A DNA stretch of 64,000 nt from JADKAV01 sp963732355. Its GTDB lineage: Bacteria; Actinomycetota; Actinomycetes; S36-B12; UBA10799. The DNA lies in the NCBI GenBank assembly GCA_963732355.1, contig CAVSZD010000010.1:248001-312000 (forward strand), in the 5' to 3' direction. The notes below the pieces were generated by a model. That model did no database searches, was not told where the DNA came from, and saw nothing but the letters and a program-made list of their open reading frames with translations. The first letter of the stretch is position 1; every line of letters starts with the position of its first letter. This document shows, one piece after another, positions 50,140-58,365 of this stretch. A program made the translations under genes and the position numbers.

Positions 50140-50544
50140 ATGGCGCGCGCGTTGAAGGTGTTGGTCTATAGCGACAACGTCGATTCCCGGCAGACGATCA
50201 TGATGGCGCTTGGACGCAGGCCGTCTCGTGAACTCCCCGAGGTCGAGTACGCGCAGGTCGCAACCGAGCCCATTCTGATCCGCACGGCCGACGCGGGAGA
50301 CCTCGACCTTTTGATCCTGGACGGGGAGGCTTCCCCAGTCGGTGGCATGGGGATCTGCCGGCAGTTGAAGGATGAACTGTACAAGGGCCCTCCGATCCTG
50401 GTCGTGGTGGCGCGTCCGGCTGATGCATGGCTGGCCACGTGGTCACGGGCCGACGCGGTCGTGTCCCGGCCCATAGACCCGATGAGTTTCGCGACGACCG
50501 TCACTGACTTGCTGCGCGGCAGGGTCGCACTCGAAGCGAACTGA
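50140..50544 (+). CDS. Receiver-domain-like protein (degenerate orphan response regulator)
   Basis: A 134-residue single receiver-like domain with no output domain, ATG 50140 with AGGAGG upstream. Beta strands and helices follow CheY: KVLVYSDNVDSRQTI, LDLLILDGEASPVGG with Asp61 at the phospho-acceptor place, PPILVVVARPADAWL, and ADAVVSRPIDP where the invariant Lys is Arg110. The first acidic pair is reduced to SD. It probably is not a normal phospho-switch. It lies 23 bp before trpD, a linkage I recall in other actinobacteria. Confidence 0.75.
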   Translation: MARALKVLVYSDNVDSRQTIMMALGRRPSRELPEVEYAQVATEPILIRTADAGDLDLLILDGEASPVGGMGICRQLKDELYKGPPILVVVARPADAWLATWSRADAVVSRPIDPMSFATTVTDLLRGRVALEAN

Positions 50545-50567
50545 ACCGCTCGGCATACTCTTCGGGT

Positions 50568-51611
50568 ATGACCGAATGGCCGCAGATTCTGACCGCTTTG
50601 TTGGCACGCAGGCAACTGCAGCCCGAACAGACGCAGTGGGCCATGAGCCAGATTCTGCAGGGCGAGGCCACCCCCGCGCAGATCGCTGCCTTCGCGGTCC
50701 TCATGCGGGCCAAGGACGAGACGCCTGAAGAGATGGGCGATCTGCTGTCGGTGATGCTCGAGAACGCAGCCTCGGTCACCGTCCAAGGCCCGGTTCTGGA
50801 CGTGGTCGGCACCGGGGGAGACCGGGCCCACACGGTGAACGTGTCCACGATGTCCGCGGTCGTGGTGGCGGCTGCTGGGGCTCGGGTGGTCAAACATGGC
50901 AACCGGGCAGCATCCTCCCAGTCGGGTTCGGCCGACGTGCTGGCCGCTCTGGGTGTTGTCGTGGACCTGCCGCCCTCTGCGGTGGGCCCTTGCTTGGAAC
51001 AGACCGGAATAGCGTTCTGCTTCGCCCCGGTCTTCCACCCTGCACTGAAGCATGCGGCGCAAGCGCGCAAGGAGTTGGGCATCCCCACCTTCTTCAATAT
51101 CCTCGGGCCCTTGGCCAACCCTGCGAGGCCAGCAGCGGCACTTGTCGGGTGCGCTTTCGACCCGATGGCGTCGGTGATGGCTGATGTGTTGCACCAGCAG
51201 GGTGTGAAGGCGCTGGTGGTCCGCGGGCTGGACGGTCTCGATGAGATCACCACGGAGGGGCCCACCGCGGTGTGGGACGCCACCGGGCAACGTGTCACGA
51301 CGACAACATTCACCCCGGAGACGTTCGGGGTCGCCCGCTCGCCCATCTCGGCGCTGCGCGGCGGGGATGCTGTGCGCAACGCAGAACTGGCCCGGGACGT
51401 CTTCGGTGGTGCTGGCGGTCCTGTCCGGGACGTCGTGGTCGCCAACGCCGCGGCTGCTTGGGCTGCCTGGGCCGCTGTGGGAGACCCCGCGACCGGTCTG
51501 CAGGCTCGCATAGACGAGGGCGTCCAGCGGGTGACCGAGGCTCTCGACTCCGGGGCGGCCGCGCGCCTGCTTGAGCGCTGGGTCGAGGTCACCGGGACGC
51601 TGCGGGCCTGA
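50568..51611 (+). CDS. trpD: Anthranilate phosphoribosyltransferase
   Basis: A 347-residue enzyme of tryptophan synthesis joining anthranilate to PRPP. PRPP-binding GTGGD is intact (DVVGTGGDRAHTVNVST), followed by VKHGNRAASSQSGSADVLAALG, and the FNILGPLANPARP loop is present. Full length. Other trp genes are absent here. Kynureninase at 1-2 kb also yields anthranilate, so recycling is conceivable. The last 23 bp overlap the convergent exonuclease gene. Confidence 0.95.
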   Translation: MTEWPQILTALLARRQLQPEQTQWAMSQILQGEATPAQIAAFAVLMRAKDETPEEMGDLLSVMLENAASVTVQGPVLDVVGTGGDRAHTVNVSTMSAVVVAAAGARVVKHGNRAASSQSGSADVLAALGVVVDLPPSAVGPCLEQTGIAFCFAPVFHPALKHAAQARKELGIPTFFNILGPLANPARPAAALVGCAFDPMASVMADVLHQQGVKALVVRGLDGLDEITTEGPTAVWDATGQRVTTTTFTPETFGVARSPISALRGGDAVRNAELARDVFGGAGGPVRDVVVANAAAAWAAWAAVGDPATGLQARIDEGVQRVTEALDSGAAARLLERWVEVTGTLRA

Positions 51612-53271
51612 CCGGAAGGGCCCATTGGCCCTCTACAGCCACCGGTCGGGCCCTCTCGAGCCAACGCAGGAGAAGGCGGGTCTCAGCAGTCAGAGCCGCC
51701 GTCGCTGGTGGGATCGGTACAGGCACCTGCTCGGCGGTGGCGATCAGAGCATCGACGACTCGCCGGGGATGCCCATGCGATGGACAGAACTGGGCTGCGG
51801 CAAGCCGTCCGTGCCGGACCACGTGGATGTCCCAGCCCCCGGCTCGGGCGGCGGCGGCGACGATCTGGGGGAGTTGGCCGATCACCCGCAACTCCGAGGC
51901 AGTATCGCGGGCGCGTTGGGCCGCTTCTAGCCGGTCGCGCCACGTCGCAGCCTGCTCGAAGCGCTGCTCAGCGGAAAGGTTGCGCATCCGTTCAGTGACT
52001 CCGGCTTCAAGCAGAGGGTTTGCCCCGAGCATCGTCTCGCGTGCTGCCTGCGTGGTCGCGGCGTAGTCGGCCGGATCCAGTAGCCCGGTGCAGGGGGCCA
52101 CACATCGGCCGATCTGTCCCAGGACACAACCCGCAGCGGGCGTGCCCGGACGCAGACTCTGGGTGCAGGAACGCAGTCCAGTGGCCTCCGCGATTGCGGC
52201 CGCTGCCTCCTGCGCGTCCGCACGAGAGGTCAGCGGTCCGATGTACACCGAGCCCAGGACCTCATCGGCTGCGACGGCTCGCACTACGGACAGCCGCGGG
52301 TAGGCCTCTCTGGTCAGCTTTAGCCAGACGTTCTTCTCCGGATGCCGCGAACGACGGTTGTAGGGAGGTTTCCATTCGGCGATCAGGCGTAACTCACGCA
52401 CCCGCGCCTCAAGATCGGTCGAACAACGTACAGCGGTGACCGATTGTGCGATGGAGACCATCTCTGTCATCCGCGGACGCTGCTCTGCGCTGGTGAAGTA
52501 CGAACGCACGCGTCGACGGATGTCGCCCGAGACGCCCACATACAGCGGTCGTTCATCGGCATCGCGGAACACGTACACCCCGGGACCCTCTGGAAGACGT
52601 TCGGCCAGATGGCGTTTGTCACGCCGCTGCCGGGGGACCTTGCGCATCGAGGTCGACAGTTCCTCGACCGTGAACACGCCGGCCGTTCCGAGGCGCTCGA
52701 TGAGCCCATGCAGCACATCGACGGTGGCTCGGGCATCGTCAAGGGCGCGGTGGGTCGGCTGCACCTTGGTGTGGAAGTGCTGGGCCAAGGTTGCCAGTTT
52801 GTGGTTGGGAACTTCGTCGCGGGTCAGCAGCGACCGCGCAAGTCGGGCGGTGTCGATCACCTGGGGGTTGGGCCATCGCAGATCGAGGCGCTCGCAGGCC
52901 GCCTTGAGGAAGCCCGTGTCGTAGGGGGCGTTGTGAGCGACGAAAACGCAGCCCGCGAGGAAGTCGAGCAGCAGGGGTACGGCCTCGTCCTCGAACGGGG
53001 CGCCGGCCAGCATCCGGTCGGTGATCCCGGTCAGGACCGTGATGAAGGCAGGTAGCGCCTGACCAGGGTCGACGAAGCAGCGAAACTCACCGAGCACCTC
53101 CCCGCCGCGCACCTTGACGGCGCCGATCTCGGTGATCCGGCCCTGCGTCGGACTACCGCCGGTGGTCTCGAGGTCGACGACGCAGAACGTGGTACTGGCC
53201 AGCAACTGACCTTCGAGGTCGAGGTCGAGTTGCCCGCCGGGAATCGAATCTTGCTTTGCGACCGCGGACAT
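51589..53271 (-). CDS. DEDDh exonuclease fused to UvrC-type GIY-YIG domain
   Basis: About 560 residues from ATG 53269-53271. N-terminal DnaQ-like 3'-5' exonuclease: FCVVDLETTGG, HNAPYDTGFL and HRALDDARATVDVL give the DEDDh set. After residue ~215, GPGVYVFRDADERPLYVGVSGDIRRRVRSYF (read as GVYVF...LYVGVS...RRRVRSYF) is the GIY-YIG nuclease with the Arg, then Cys-containing UvrC-like middle (CVLGQIGRCVAPC) and UVR-like helix. Same fusion as Rv2191, next to trpD in mycobacteria. Likely DNA repair; substrate not established. Confidence 0.92.
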   Translation of the reverse strand: MSAVAKQDSIPGGQLDLDLEGQLLASTTFCVVDLETTGGSPTQGRITEIGAVKVRGGEVLGEFRCFVDPGQALPAFITVLTGITDRMLAGAPFEDEAVPLLLDFLAGCVFVAHNAPYDTGFLKAACERLDLRWPNPQVIDTARLARSLLTRDEVPNHKLATLAQHFHTKVQPTHRALDDARATVDVLHGLIERLGTAGVFTVEELSTSMRKVPRQRRDKRHLAERLPEGPGVYVFRDADERPLYVGVSGDIRRRVRSYFTSAEQRPRMTEMVSIAQSVTAVRCSTDLEARVRELRLIAEWKPPYNRRSRHPEKNVWLKLTREAYPRLSVVRAVAADEVLGSVYIGPLTSRADAQEAAAAIAEATGLRSCTQSLRPGTPAAGCVLGQIGRCVAPCTGLLDPADYAATTQAARETMLGANPLLEAGVTERMRNLSAEQRFEQAATWRDRLEAAQRARDTASELRVIGQLPQIVAAAARAGGWDIHVVRHGRLAAAQFCPSHGHPRRVVDALIATAEQVPVPIPPATAALTAETRLLLRWLERARPVAVEGQWALPVRPAASR

Positions 53272-53351
53272 GTGGGTGACGTTAGGCCAGGGTTGCGACA
53301 AACGGCGGTAGGCGCACTTACCGGCTGTGCTGGCCTGCGTAGGGTGAATGG

Positions 53352-53588
53352 GTGGCTATCCCGATTCCCGACAGTTCCATGCGCTGGCGGTGCTCCCGCT
53401 GCGGCAACCTGACTAGATTTGACGTGGTCCGTTCGACGCGTTCCAAGCAGTATTGGCACTTCGATCTCGGCGGTTCGGTGACGATTGAAGAAGAGGCCGC
53501 ACTCGTCGACAACATCGAGAAGGTGACTTGTCGCTGGTGCGGCGCCGACGACTCGGTGGAAGAGGTCCCGAGGGTCGACGATGTCTGA
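53352..53588 (+). CDS. Small zinc-ribbon protein
   Basis: A 78-residue protein, GTG 53352. Two CxxC pairs (CSRCGN, CRWCGA) separated by ~42 residues suggest one zinc-binding ribbon. Between them is FDVVRSTRSKQYWHFDLGG and an acidic helix. The last codons overlap the CaiB-family gene start (8 bp), so the two are coupled. I recall similar small proteins upstream of CoA-transferase genes only vaguely. No function is assigned. Confidence 0.72.
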   Translation: MAIPIPDSSMRWRCSRCGNLTRFDVVRSTRSKQYWHFDLGGSVTIEEEAALVDNIEKVTCRWCGADDSVEEVPRVDDV

Positions 53589-54669
53589 GTTGCCTCTGGC
53601 CGGGGTCCGAGTTCTGGACATGACCAGGCTGCTGCCCGGCAATTATGCAACCGTGGCCCTGGTCGAACTAGGAGCCGAAGTCATCAAGGTGGAGGCACCG
53701 GAGGGGGACGGCACGCGCTGGGTCGCACCGCACCTGCCGTCGGGGGAGTCGGGCGCCTTCGTGCAGCTCAACCGCGGCAAGTCAAGCCACGTGGTGGACC
53801 TCAAGGACGAGCACGGTGCCCGGGAGTTCGCCGGACTTGTTGCCGGCGCCGACGTCCTGGTGGATTCATTTCGGCCGGGGGTCCTTGATCGGCTCGGCCT
53901 CGGTCGGGAACGACTCGAGCAACTCAGACCGAACCTGGTCCACGTGAGCATCGATGCCTACGGTTCAGGCGGCGATCTGGAGCAGGTACCCGGCCATGAC
54001 ATCAACGCCTTGGGCTACGCCGGGGTTCTCACGCTGGCCGGCAGACCTTCTGCCCCGGGGCTGCAGGTTGCTGACCTGGCCTCGGGCCTGAACGCCGCGC
54101 TGGCGGTGCTGGCCGGCCTGCGCCTGAGTGCCGCCGGGCAGTTCGTGCGCTACGAAGTCACGATGGTGGACTCGGCACTGGCTCTCGCGCAGTTGCCCCT
54201 GGGAGGCTGGCTTGCCAACGGGCAGTCACCGCAGCCACCGTGGGATCTGACCGGCCGCTGGGCCTGCTACGACGTGTACGAGTGCGCTGACGAGACCTGG
54301 TTGACCGTCGGTGCCCTGGAGCCGAAGTTCTTCGGGCGGATCCTGGACATTCTGCAGTTGCCGCAGTGGAAAGCCGCCCAGTACGACCTCGCGAAGCAGG
54401 ATCAGTTGCGCGCCGAGTTGGTCGAGCGGTTCCGTTCGCGGACGCGTTCGCAGTGGTTGGCCGAGCTGGCCTACGAGGACACTTGCGTGGGTCCGGCTTT
54501 GACCTTGAGTGAGGCTTTGCAGCACCGCAACCTCACGGATCGCTCGATCATGCGCACCGTCGTGTCGGCGGACGGCTCGCAGCGTGAGGTCTTCCCTGCG
54601 CTGCCCTGGCTGGAGTCGCGCATGGGTGACCCGCAGTCGGCTCCCGGTCTGGGCGACACTGGCCGCTGA
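53581..54669 (+). CDS. Family III CoA-transferase (CaiB/BaiF, AMACR-like)
   Basis: A 362-residue enzyme of the CaiB/alpha-methylacyl-CoA racemase family. N-terminal LAGVRVLDMTRLLPGNYATVALVELGAEVIKVE (in parts VRVLDMTRLLPG, LGAEVIKVE), RGKSSHVVDLK, VDSFRPGVLDRLGLG, and the catalytic Asp in PGHDINALGYAG. The MxxVDSALALA segment is the second family signature. It moves CoA between acyl groups or racemises 2-methylacyl-CoA; shortness and similarity favour the racemase-like branch. Confidence 0.87.
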   Translation: MSELPLAGVRVLDMTRLLPGNYATVALVELGAEVIKVEAPEGDGTRWVAPHLPSGESGAFVQLNRGKSSHVVDLKDEHGAREFAGLVAGADVLVDSFRPGVLDRLGLGRERLEQLRPNLVHVSIDAYGSGGDLEQVPGHDINALGYAGVLTLAGRPSAPGLQVADLASGLNAALAVLAGLRLSAAGQFVRYEVTMVDSALALAQLPLGGWLANGQSPQPPWDLTGRWACYDVYECADETWLTVGALEPKFFGRILDILQLPQWKAAQYDLAKQDQLRAELVERFRSRTRSQWLAELAYEDTCVGPALTLSEALQHRNLTDRSIMRTVVSADGSQREVFPALPWLESRMGDPQSAPGLGDTGR

Positions 54670-54726
54670 TCGGTTTTGTCACAGGTTCTGTCTAACCTCA
54701 CCCAGGACAGGGAATAGGAGAGGCAG

Positions 54727-54903
54727 ATGCTGATCGATTGTGGTTCGTGCTCGGCCAGGCCCGCGGCCTGCGCCGACTGTGTTGTGACCTCGCTACTGGA
54801 CGCACCTGGTGACGGACAGTTGACCGCCGACGAGGTGGCGGCTGTCGATGCGCTGGCCGCCACGGGTCTGGTCTCGCCGTTACGCTTCGTGCGCGCAGTC
54901 TGA
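54727..54903 (+). CDS. Cysteine-rich mini-protein (58 residues)
   Basis: MLIDCGSCSARPAACADCVV..., stop TGA 54901-54903. An AGGAGAGG site lies 4-5 nt before ATG 54727, which is strong support. Four cysteines (C5, C8, C15, C18) give two CxxC pairs, likely a metal site or redox pair; the acidic C-terminal half is helical (LTADEVAAVDALAATG). A short family with the DCVV signature sits at this place, before the NlpC/P60 gene, in Streptomyces as I recall it. Function unknown. Confidence 0.7.
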   Translation: MLIDCGSCSARPAACADCVVTSLLDAPGDGQLTADEVAAVDALAATGLVSPLRFVRAV

Positions 54904-54943
54904 GGTGAGGCAGTGCCGCGGTGGTTGGGTGCACAATGGTGGT

Positions 54944-55975
54944 ATGGGGTCGTATCGCATCCGTGCTGCGCTAGTCGCAGGGATGTCGTGCGCTGTGATG
55001 TGGTCCAGTTCGGTGCCGGCCTCGGCGGACATCGAGCAGGAGATCGCCCAGGTTCAGGCGGAGTTGGCCAATCTGCAGCAACAGGCCGCCGCGGCCGCTG
55101 AGGAGGCCAACGACGCCAACCTCGATTGGCAAGAGGCGCAGACAGCCGTGAGCGACAAGCAGGCCGAGCTTGAGGCGACCCGCCAGACATTGACTGACAG
55201 CCAGCGCAACCTCGACATGGTGGTCAGCCAGATCTACCGCAACGGCGGGGTCGACCCGACGCTGCTGGTCCTTGCCGCCGATCAGCCGTCCGACTGGCTG
55301 GCGACCTTGGATCTGGCGCGCATCATCGCCGGACAGCAGAACTCGGCGTTGGTGAGCACCGAGGTGGCCGAACAGCAACTGACCCGTGACGAGTTGGCCC
55401 TGCAGCGCGCCGAGAGGAAGGCCCAGAAAGCCCGCGACGACATGTTGGACGCCAAGTCTGCCATCGACTCCCGGGTCGCCGAGTCCACCGCTTTGCTGTC
55501 GCAACTGCAGGTCGAGCAACAGCAGCAGCTCGCCGAGGAACTAGCGCGCCAGCAGGAACAACAACAGCAACAGGCCGAGGACGCCGTCGACACGATCGCA
55601 GAACTGCCTGCATCCACGACCCGGCCAGTGGTCAAGTTCGCCATCCGTCAGGTCGGTAAGCCTTTCGAGGCGGGTGCCAGTGGCCCTGACTCGTTCGACT
55701 CCTCCGGACTGGTGAAGGCGGCATGGGCTGAGGCGGGCGTGGATCTTCCTCATTCTGTGCAGCGTCAGTACGACCGCACCGAGCGCGTGGACATCACACA
55801 GCTGGCCCCCGGGGATGTCGTGTTCCTGTACGGGACGGGCAAGCACTCCGGCATCTACACCGGGGACGGATACTTCGTACACGCCAAGAGCCCCCGCGAC
55901 GGGGTCGTCTACGAGAAGCTGTTCACCAACGAGTACATGGCCGAATTCGCTGGCGCCGGACGCCCGGAACTCTAA
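54944..55975 (+). CDS. Secreted coiled-coil protein with NlpC/P60 domain, catalytic Cys replaced by Ser
   Basis: A 343-residue secreted protein. Signal peptide MGSYRIRAALVAGMSCAVMW...SVPASA. Residues ~30-215 form a long coiled coil with a Gln-rich end (EQQQQLAEELARQQEQQ), as in RipA-type hydrolases. The NlpC/P60 domain (~228-330) should read FDCSGL, but is FDSSGL: Ser253, codon TCC 55700-55702. His301 (KHSGIYTG) and His313 (FVHA) remain. It is therefore probably a non-cleaving peptidoglycan-binding or regulatory homologue. Position matches Rv2190c (ripC) beside pimB. Confidence 0.88.
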   Translation: MGSYRIRAALVAGMSCAVMWSSSVPASADIEQEIAQVQAELANLQQQAAAAAEEANDANLDWQEAQTAVSDKQAELEATRQTLTDSQRNLDMVVSQIYRNGGVDPTLLVLAADQPSDWLATLDLARIIAGQQNSALVSTEVAEQQLTRDELALQRAERKAQKARDDMLDAKSAIDSRVAESTALLSQLQVEQQQQLAEELARQQEQQQQQAEDAVDTIAELPASTTRPVVKFAIRQVGKPFEAGASGPDSFDSSGLVKAAWAEAGVDLPHSVQRQYDRTERVDITQLAPGDVVFLYGTGKHSGIYTGDGYFVHAKSPRDGVVYEKLFTNEYMAEFAGAGRPEL

Positions 55976-55982
55976 CGATCGA

Positions 55983-57152
55983 GTGAACAAAACCCTGGTC
56001 ATCACCAATGACTTCCCCCCGCGCGCAGGCGGTATCCAGGCATTCGTCCACGGTGTTCTGCTGAACCAGCCACACGATTCAGTGGTGGTGTACGCGCCGA
56101 AGTGGAAGCGCTGCGAACAGTTCGACGCCGAGCAGCCGTTTCCTGTCATCCGGCACCGGACCTCGCTGATGCTGCCCGAGCCGATGGTGTTGAACAAGGC
56201 CCGGGAGATCGCGCGCGACTACCAGTGTGATCGGGTGCTGTTCGGGGCGGCAGCACCTCTGGGTCTACTGGCCCCCCGACTGAAGTCACAGGGCATGGGC
56301 CCGATCGTGGCGATGACCCACGGCCATGAGGCGGCTTGGGCGACGACACCGGTCGCCAAATCCGTGATGCGATCGATCGGTGATTCAGTGGATACGGTCA
56401 CCTACCTCGGCGAGTACACCCGGTCGCGGATCGCCTCGGCGATGCGCCCGGAGGCCGCGGCACGCATGCGTCGACTGGTGCCAGGAGTCGATGCCCAAAG
56501 CTTCCACCCGCGGGTGCGTGACGAGGGTGCAACAGTGCGTGCCGCTCTCGGGCTCGCCGACCGGCCGGTCGTTGTGTGCGTCTCACGGTTGATGCCGCGA
56601 AAAGGCCAGGACACCCTTATTCGGGCGCTGCCGATGATCCAGCGCCAAGTGCCCGATGCAGCACTTCTCATCGTCGGTGGGGGCCCGTACCGGTCGCGCC
56701 TGGACGCCCTTGTGGCCGAGACCGGGCAAGCCGACAGTGTCGTGCTGACCGGCAGTGTGGCGTGGGAGGAGTTGCCCAGGCACTACGCGGCCGGGGACGT
56801 GTTCGCGATGCCCTGCCGGACCCGTAACCGCGGCTGGGATGTCGAGGGTCTTGGGATCGTGTACCTCGAGGCCGGTGCGGTGGGCTTACCTGTGATTGCA
56901 GGTGATTCCGGGGGTGCCCCGGATGCGGTCCTCGACGGTGAGACCGGCTTCGTCGTGGACGGAACGGATCTGCAGCAGGTGGCCGACCGGGTCGCGATGC
57001 TGCTCAAGGACTCTGAACTGGCGCACACGATGGGGGCTCGAGGCAGGCAGTGGGTCGAGCAGCGGTGGACCTGGCCGGTGGTGTCAGGCCGGTTGACGGA
57101 CCTGCTCGATGGCCTCGATCCCGATGTCCGGGCCGGGAGCGGATCTGCGTAG
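55983..57152 (+). CDS. pimB: GT4 glycosyltransferase, PimB-like mannosyltransferase
   Basis: A 389-residue GT-B enzyme, GTG 55983 (VNKTLVITNDFPPRAGGIQAF) eight bases after the previous stop. Acceptor side PPRAGGIQAFVHG, THGHEAAW, then the C-terminal donor domain: VVCVSRLMPRKGQDTLI with Arg/Lys phosphate contacts and EGLGIVYLEAGAVGLPVIAGDSGGAPDAV, the EX7E-type GDP-mannose signature. PimB adds the second mannose to phosphatidylinositol mannoside. Last 69 bp overlap the convergent membrane glycosyltransferase gene. Confidence 0.9.
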   Translation: MNKTLVITNDFPPRAGGIQAFVHGVLLNQPHDSVVVYAPKWKRCEQFDAEQPFPVIRHRTSLMLPEPMVLNKAREIARDYQCDRVLFGAAAPLGLLAPRLKSQGMGPIVAMTHGHEAAWATTPVAKSVMRSIGDSVDTVTYLGEYTRSRIASAMRPEAAARMRRLVPGVDAQSFHPRVRDEGATVRAALGLADRPVVVCVSRLMPRKGQDTLIRALPMIQRQVPDAALLIVGGGPYRSRLDALVAETGQADSVVLTGSVAWEELPRHYAAGDVFAMPCRTRNRGWDVEGLGIVYLEAGAVGLPVIAGDSGGAPDAVLDGETGFVVDGTDLQQVADRVAMLLKDSELAHTMGARGRQWVEQRWTWPVVSGRLTDLLDGLDPDVRAGSGSA

Positions 57153-58307
57153 CAGCCGCCAGGAGCCCCATACCGCGGCCACGACCAGCAGCAGTATCCG
57201 AAGAGCCTGCAGCACCAGGCCGCGCAATTCAGTGTCGGACATCAGCCAGTTGTAGTGCATCGGGTAGAGGATCTGACCCAGCAACGCCACCGGCATGAGC
57301 AGCGCCACAATGGGTCGCATCACTGTCCTGGGGTTCAGCAGGCACACAGCCCCGATGGCGGCCACCCACACGAGGTACTGCGGCGACAAGACCCTCGAGG
57401 TGATCATCGACACCAGAACGACAACGAGGGCGATGTCAGCCGGAACTGCGTGGTCCAACCTGCCGGTCAGCCGCAGAACAGCAAAGGATCCGAGCGCGAC
57501 CAGAGCGGTCACCGTGACCGCCGCAGCCATGAACTCCGCGCCCTGGGCTTCCACTTCCATGGCCCCGTACCGGTAGATGAAGGTTCTGTCCCATCCGAAG
57601 TGATGGCCGATCATGAAGGGCAGCGCGGCCAGGGATTCGATCTGCAGACCGCGCGCACGCTGCTCCGACGCGAACGCCCCCGCGCCGTCCATAGTCAGGA
57701 TGAGAACACCGAGCAGCGCCCCTGCCGTCGCCACGAAGGAGGCCCCGGCTTTGGCCAGGTTGCGCCGGGGCACGCTGATCAGCAGCAGGACAGGCCACAC
57801 CTTGAGCAGTGCCCCGATGGCGATCATCGCCCCTGAGCGGACCGGCCGGTTCATCCACAGCAGTGCAAGAACGGCGAACAACGCCGGGATCAGGTCGAAC
57901 CGGGTGAGCCACACGGGGCCGATCAGCATGCCGGCTGCTATCCAGGCCCACACGCCGTCGATCTGCGCGCCTGACTTGACCGCACGCATCAGGACCCCGA
58001 AGGTGGCGGCGTCGAAGGCCAGCATCAGCAGAACGAGGCCCAGAGTGGGGTCTGGCGGGATAAGAGCGCCGGCCGCCAGAAGGGGACCGACCAGCGGGGG
58101 GTACTGCCACATCGGGTCGCCGATGGGGAAGCGACCTTCCTGCAGGATGTCCGCCCATTGCTCATACAACGTCACATCGTTGATCACGAGGGTCCCACCC
58201 AGGTAAGGGATGAGCCCGAAAGGGATGGCGATCAGCCACAACCGGGTGAGGACGAATGCCGTGGTCGGTAACAGCCACCAGTGCCGTGCAGGAGGTGTCA
58301 ACTGCAC
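57084..58307 (-). CDS. GT87/DUF2029-type membrane mannosyltransferase
   Basis: A 407-residue polytopic protein with about 10 TM helices. The first periplasmic loop has VINDVTLYEQWADILQEGRFPIGDP with an Asp typical of GT-C catalytic loops, and MWQYPPLVGPLL follows. The Lys/Trp segment GALLKVWPVLLL is characteristic of DUF2029. Such enzymes use polyprenyl-phosphomannose to extend lipomannan/arabinomannan (Rv2181 in this neighbourhood). Antisense overlap with pimB is 69 bp, unusually long. GTG start 58307. Confidence 0.85.
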   Translation of the reverse strand: MQLTPPARHWWLLPTTAFVLTRLWLIAIPFGLIPYLGGTLVINDVTLYEQWADILQEGRFPIGDPMWQYPPLVGPLLAAGALIPPDPTLGLVLLMLAFDAATFGVLMRAVKSGAQIDGVWAWIAAGMLIGPVWLTRFDLIPALFAVLALLWMNRPVRSGAMIAIGALLKVWPVLLLISVPRRNLAKAGASFVATAGALLGVLILTMDGAGAFASEQRARGLQIESLAALPFMIGHHFGWDRTFIYRYGAMEVEAQGAEFMAAAVTVTALVALGSFAVLRLTGRLDHAVPADIALVVVLVSMITSRVLSPQYLVWVAAIGAVCLLNPRTVMRPIVALLMPVALLGQILYPMHYNWLMSDTELRGLVLQALRILLLVVAAVWGSWRLLRRSAPGPDIGIEAIEQVRQPA

Positions 58308-58365
58308 TCTCGGCTCCGATCGCTGGTCTGGCGCAATGGGTGCGCGTCCGAACCAGTATCGCAGG

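Noticed and set aside
50166..51664. Two long minus-strand frames opposite trpD and the receiver gene
   Set aside because: trpD carries an intact GTGGD site; the antisense frames are composition-driven.
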